64,000 bases of DNA from Thalassobacillus devorans (GTDB taxonomy: Bacteria > Bacillota > Bacilli > Bacillales > Halobacillaceae): positions 62,001-126,000 of the forward strand of contig NZ_FXEH01000005.1 of assembly GCF_900176565.1 (NCBI RefSeq), given 5' to 3'. Positions 62,297 through 64,000 of the stretch are shown here, piece after piece (position 1 is the stretch's first letter; each line of letters opens with the position of its first letter). The notes under the pieces were generated by a model. It was not told the DNA's origin, searched no databases, and saw nothing but the letters and a program-made list of their open reading frames with translations. The translations under genes were made by a program, and so were the position numbers.

Positions 62297-63157
62297 TTAC
62301 TTAAATGAAAATCCATGTGATTCTAAAATAGCACGCAAGTTTTCTCTTAAACTAGCGGAAGCAGCAATCGTCTCTGGCCTAGTACAGCGGCGGGCTGTGT
62401 GTTCACACCACCCATACTCCAAACCATCCCGCTCCGGTTCCCCGGCTATAGAAACACGCCTGCCCTCATAAGTTCTCCGCGCGACCATTTGTCTGTCGTA
62501 ACCCTTAAGGCCTTCTTCAAGATGTTCTGTGGAATATCCCTCTTGATGAACAGTTACTTTTTGCGGCAGGCGAGGCTTTATTCCCCGCCTCACCCCTTCC
62601 TTTTCATAGCCTATCGCAAGTCCCACAAGCGCATAGACACCTTTAGGCAGGTTAAGCTCCTCTATCACCTTTATTGGCTCATTTCTAATAGACCCAACTG
62701 GTACTGCACCTAAACCCAATGCTTCGGAGGCTACCAGGGCATTTTGCATTGTAAGTGTGGCATCCATGGATGCCAGTAAAAACATTTCCAATGAATCACC
62801 TTCAAATTGATAGCCTTGCCGGTTCGTAACATATTTTAGTCGGTGTATATCAGCACAAAATACAAGAAACACTGGAGCTTCCCTTATAAAATTTTGGTCT
62901 CCCGAATATGTTGCTAAACTATCTTTCTTTTCTTGGCTGGAAACAACGATAATACTATATGCTTGTAAGTTAGATGATGTAGGAGCAGACCTGGCGGATG
63001 TAATAATTGCTTCTAGATAGTCCCCCGGAATAGTCTTTGAGTTAAAAGCTCTGATAGATTCATGGGACGTTAAAACGTCAATAGTTTCACTTTTCAAATC
63101 ATCAAGACTAGTAATGCCTTCAAGCTCCTGTCTTTTACGAAAAATATTATTACTCAT
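62297..63157 (-). CDS. NADPH-dependent nitroreductase/FMN reductase (NfsA-like)
   Basis: A 286-residue flavin reductase-type nitroreductase. FMN contacts are in SHESIRAFNSKTIPGDYLEA and ARSAPTSSNLQAYSIIVVSS; ALGLGAVPVGSIRNEP and the ALVGLAIGYEKEG segment with following RPRLPQ match NfsA/Frp proteins. It would reduce nitro or quinone groups or supply reduced flavin. I start at the ATG behind GGAGGAATATTGT; the frame extends five codons upstream to a TTG. Confidence 0.87.
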   Translation of the reverse strand: MSNNIFRKRQELEGITSLDDLKSETIDVLTSHESIRAFNSKTIPGDYLEAIITSARSAPTSSNLQAYSIIVVSSQEKKDSLATYSGDQNFIREAPVFLVFCADIHRLKYVTNRQGYQFEGDSLEMFLLASMDATLTMQNALVASEALGLGAVPVGSIRNEPIKVIEELNLPKGVYALVGLAIGYEKEGVRRGIKPRLPQKVTVHQEGYSTEHLEEGLKGYDRQMVARRTYEGRRVSIAGEPERDGLEYGWCEHTARRCTRPETIAASASLRENLRAILESHGFSFK

Positions 63158-63177
63158 ACAATATTCCTCCAATAAGT

Positions 63178-64000
63178 TTAGACCTTGCCATTCTCCACAA
63201 CTTTTTCATTCTCTATCCAAACAGTGGGTTTCCTCGTGACACAATCTAAATGAACACCTGCATTAATAGTTCCGCCAAAGGTAATATTCGAACCGAAGGC
63301 AAGATGGATTGTTCCGTATGCTTTTTCGTCTTCAAGGATATTTCCGCTTATCCGGGCCGTTTCATTCGTTCCAATACCAAACTCAGCAATACATCTTCCA
63401 TCCTTGTCTCCCAGTAACTGTAATAGTTTTTCTCCATCTTCTCCACTCGCTGAAACGAGCCTTCCCTTCTCTAACCTCAGTAACACTGGATCGCTAACCT
63501 TTCCGATTCCGGCAATAGATCCATCAATTAATATTTCCCCCTCAGATCCTTCTAGCTGGGGAGCGATGTAACTCTCACCAGAAGGAAGGTTTCCCGATGC
63601 GCCTTTTTCATTAAATACTCCAGTGCTGCTAATCCCTTTTCTGCTGCTAATATTAACCGTTAAAACATACTCTCCCTTTGCACCAGTGTGTATTGTTATT
63701 TTTTCAGCCGCGTTTAACCTCTCCGTAAGGGCATAGGTCAGGCTTTTAACCATTTCATAATCAGCTTTCATGGCTCCCTCTGTAAACATGTCCATGGTAA
63801 CCCCCGGCATTGTAATCACTTTTGTTCCTGTCTGGCTTGCCTCCTTCCTTGCCTTTGTATGTGTTAAGGAGTGCTGGCAAATACAAAAGCAAACATCAGC
63901 TTCCTTCATCATCGCCGCTACGGTTGCAGGGGGTTCTTCTCCGGATTTTGATCTAGTTTGCATAAGTTTGTAATCACAGGTAAATCCGAGATGATCTAAA
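63178..64000 (-). CDS. M29-aminopeptidase/NicX-like metalloenzyme (5' end outside window)
   Basis: The last 273 codons of a gene that continues past the window end; the frame stays open through position 64000. The C-terminal fold shows FGIGTNETARISGNILEDEK, then GTIHLAFGSNITFGG and HLDCVTRKPTVWIE, which carries the Glu, His and Asp metal ligands of M29 aminopeptidases. The same fold includes 2,5-dihydroxypyridine 5,6-dioxygenase (NicX). The nitroreductase neighbours favour a role in aromatic or N-heterocycle breakdown rather than peptide turnover, but both are open. Confidence 0.75.
   Translation of the reverse strand, partial: LDHLGFTCDYKLMQTRSKSGEEPPATVAAMMKEADVCFCICQHSLTHTKARKEASQTGTKVITMPGVTMDMFTEGAMKADYEMVKSLTYALTERLNAAEKITIHTGAKGEYVLTVNISSRKGISSTGVFNEKGASGNLPSGESYIAPQLEGSEGEILIDGSIAGIGKVSDPVLLRLEKGRLVSASGEDGEKLLQLLGDKDGRCIAEFGIGTNETARISGNILEDEKAYGTIHLAFGSNITFGGTINAGVHLDCVTRKPTVWIENEKVVENGKV

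Overview
The window is a bacterial chromosome segment from the Bacillaceae. The first 22 kb carries, in recognisable form, the Bacillus subtilis yum-yut-yun gene neighbourhood: yumB, yumC, yutM, dapF, yuzB, yuzD, yutI, yutH, yutG, yutF, yutE, yutD, yutC, lytH, yunB, yunC, yunD and yunE. Several of these are sporulation genes (yutH, yutC, lytH, yunB), so the host is probably an endospore former. Shine-Dalgarno sites are strong and many starts are TTG or GTG, as is usual in Firmicutes. A moderately halophilic or halotolerant genus is plausible, but the sequence alone does not fix the genus.

Layout. (1) 1-22140: core housekeeping and sporulation genes, with redox enzymes, Fe-S assembly factors (yutM, yutI, a SufR-like regulator), glpX, a sodium:neurotransmitter-symporter (NSS) transporter with a 34-residue MetS-type partner, and a lysine-riboswitch-controlled NhaC-family transporter. 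(2) 22141-25536: a gene-poor accessory patch with two adjacent ORFs that each carry an R-X4-H HEPN-like motif, bracketed by an imperfect direct repeat and the 3' half of a tRNA-like sequence. (3) 25537-34696: a ten-gene unit on the minus strand equivalent to the E. coli yhf cluster (yhfZ, yhfY, yhfU, yhfT, php, yhfS, yhfW, yhfX) extended by nagB and a ComB-family phosphatase. Its substrate is not known to me. (4) 34697-36600: decayed DNA with a SpoIIAA-like relic and a frameshifted phospholipase-D-like gene. (5) 36678-60407: a catabolic island with an acyl-CoA dehydrogenase, CoA-transferase, fumarate-reductase-like flavoprotein, enoyl-CoA hydratase, RraA-like protein and 2-hydroxyacid dehydrogenase in one operon. 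It also holds a tripartite tricarboxylate transporter, a TRAP transporter, aldehyde and alcohol dehydrogenases, glycerate kinase, FadF, EtfAB and a GntR/FCD regulator. (6) 60408-64000: relics of an asparaginase-aspartase operon, then a small operon (DUF6092-like protein, two nitroreductases, an M29/NicX-like enzyme) that runs off the window.

How the genes work together. The catabolic island looks like one regulon. A palindrome ATTATCGATAAT (or one base off) occurs six times, in or beside promoter regions of the acyl-CoA dehydrogenase operon, the dctP operon, dctQM-glxK, etfBA and the gntR gene, plus one site between aldehyde dehydrogenase and tctC. At four promoters the site sits about 9-12 bp downstream of the -10 box, a repressor geometry. 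The likely logic is that two transport systems import an organic acid, a CoA-transferase activates it, the acyl-CoA dehydrogenase oxidises it with electrons passing through EtfAB to FadF and quinone, and hydration and cleavage feed central metabolism through 2-hydroxyacid dehydrogenase and glycerate kinase steps. The substrate is unknown.

Signs of decay are frequent around the islands: a GntR gene with an internal deletion, an IclR gene with two stop codons, an ansAB relic, a phospholipase-D gene with a frameshift, and a SpoIIAA relic. This fits repeated gain and loss at this locus. No rRNA, intact tRNA, CRISPR array or intact transposase was seen.
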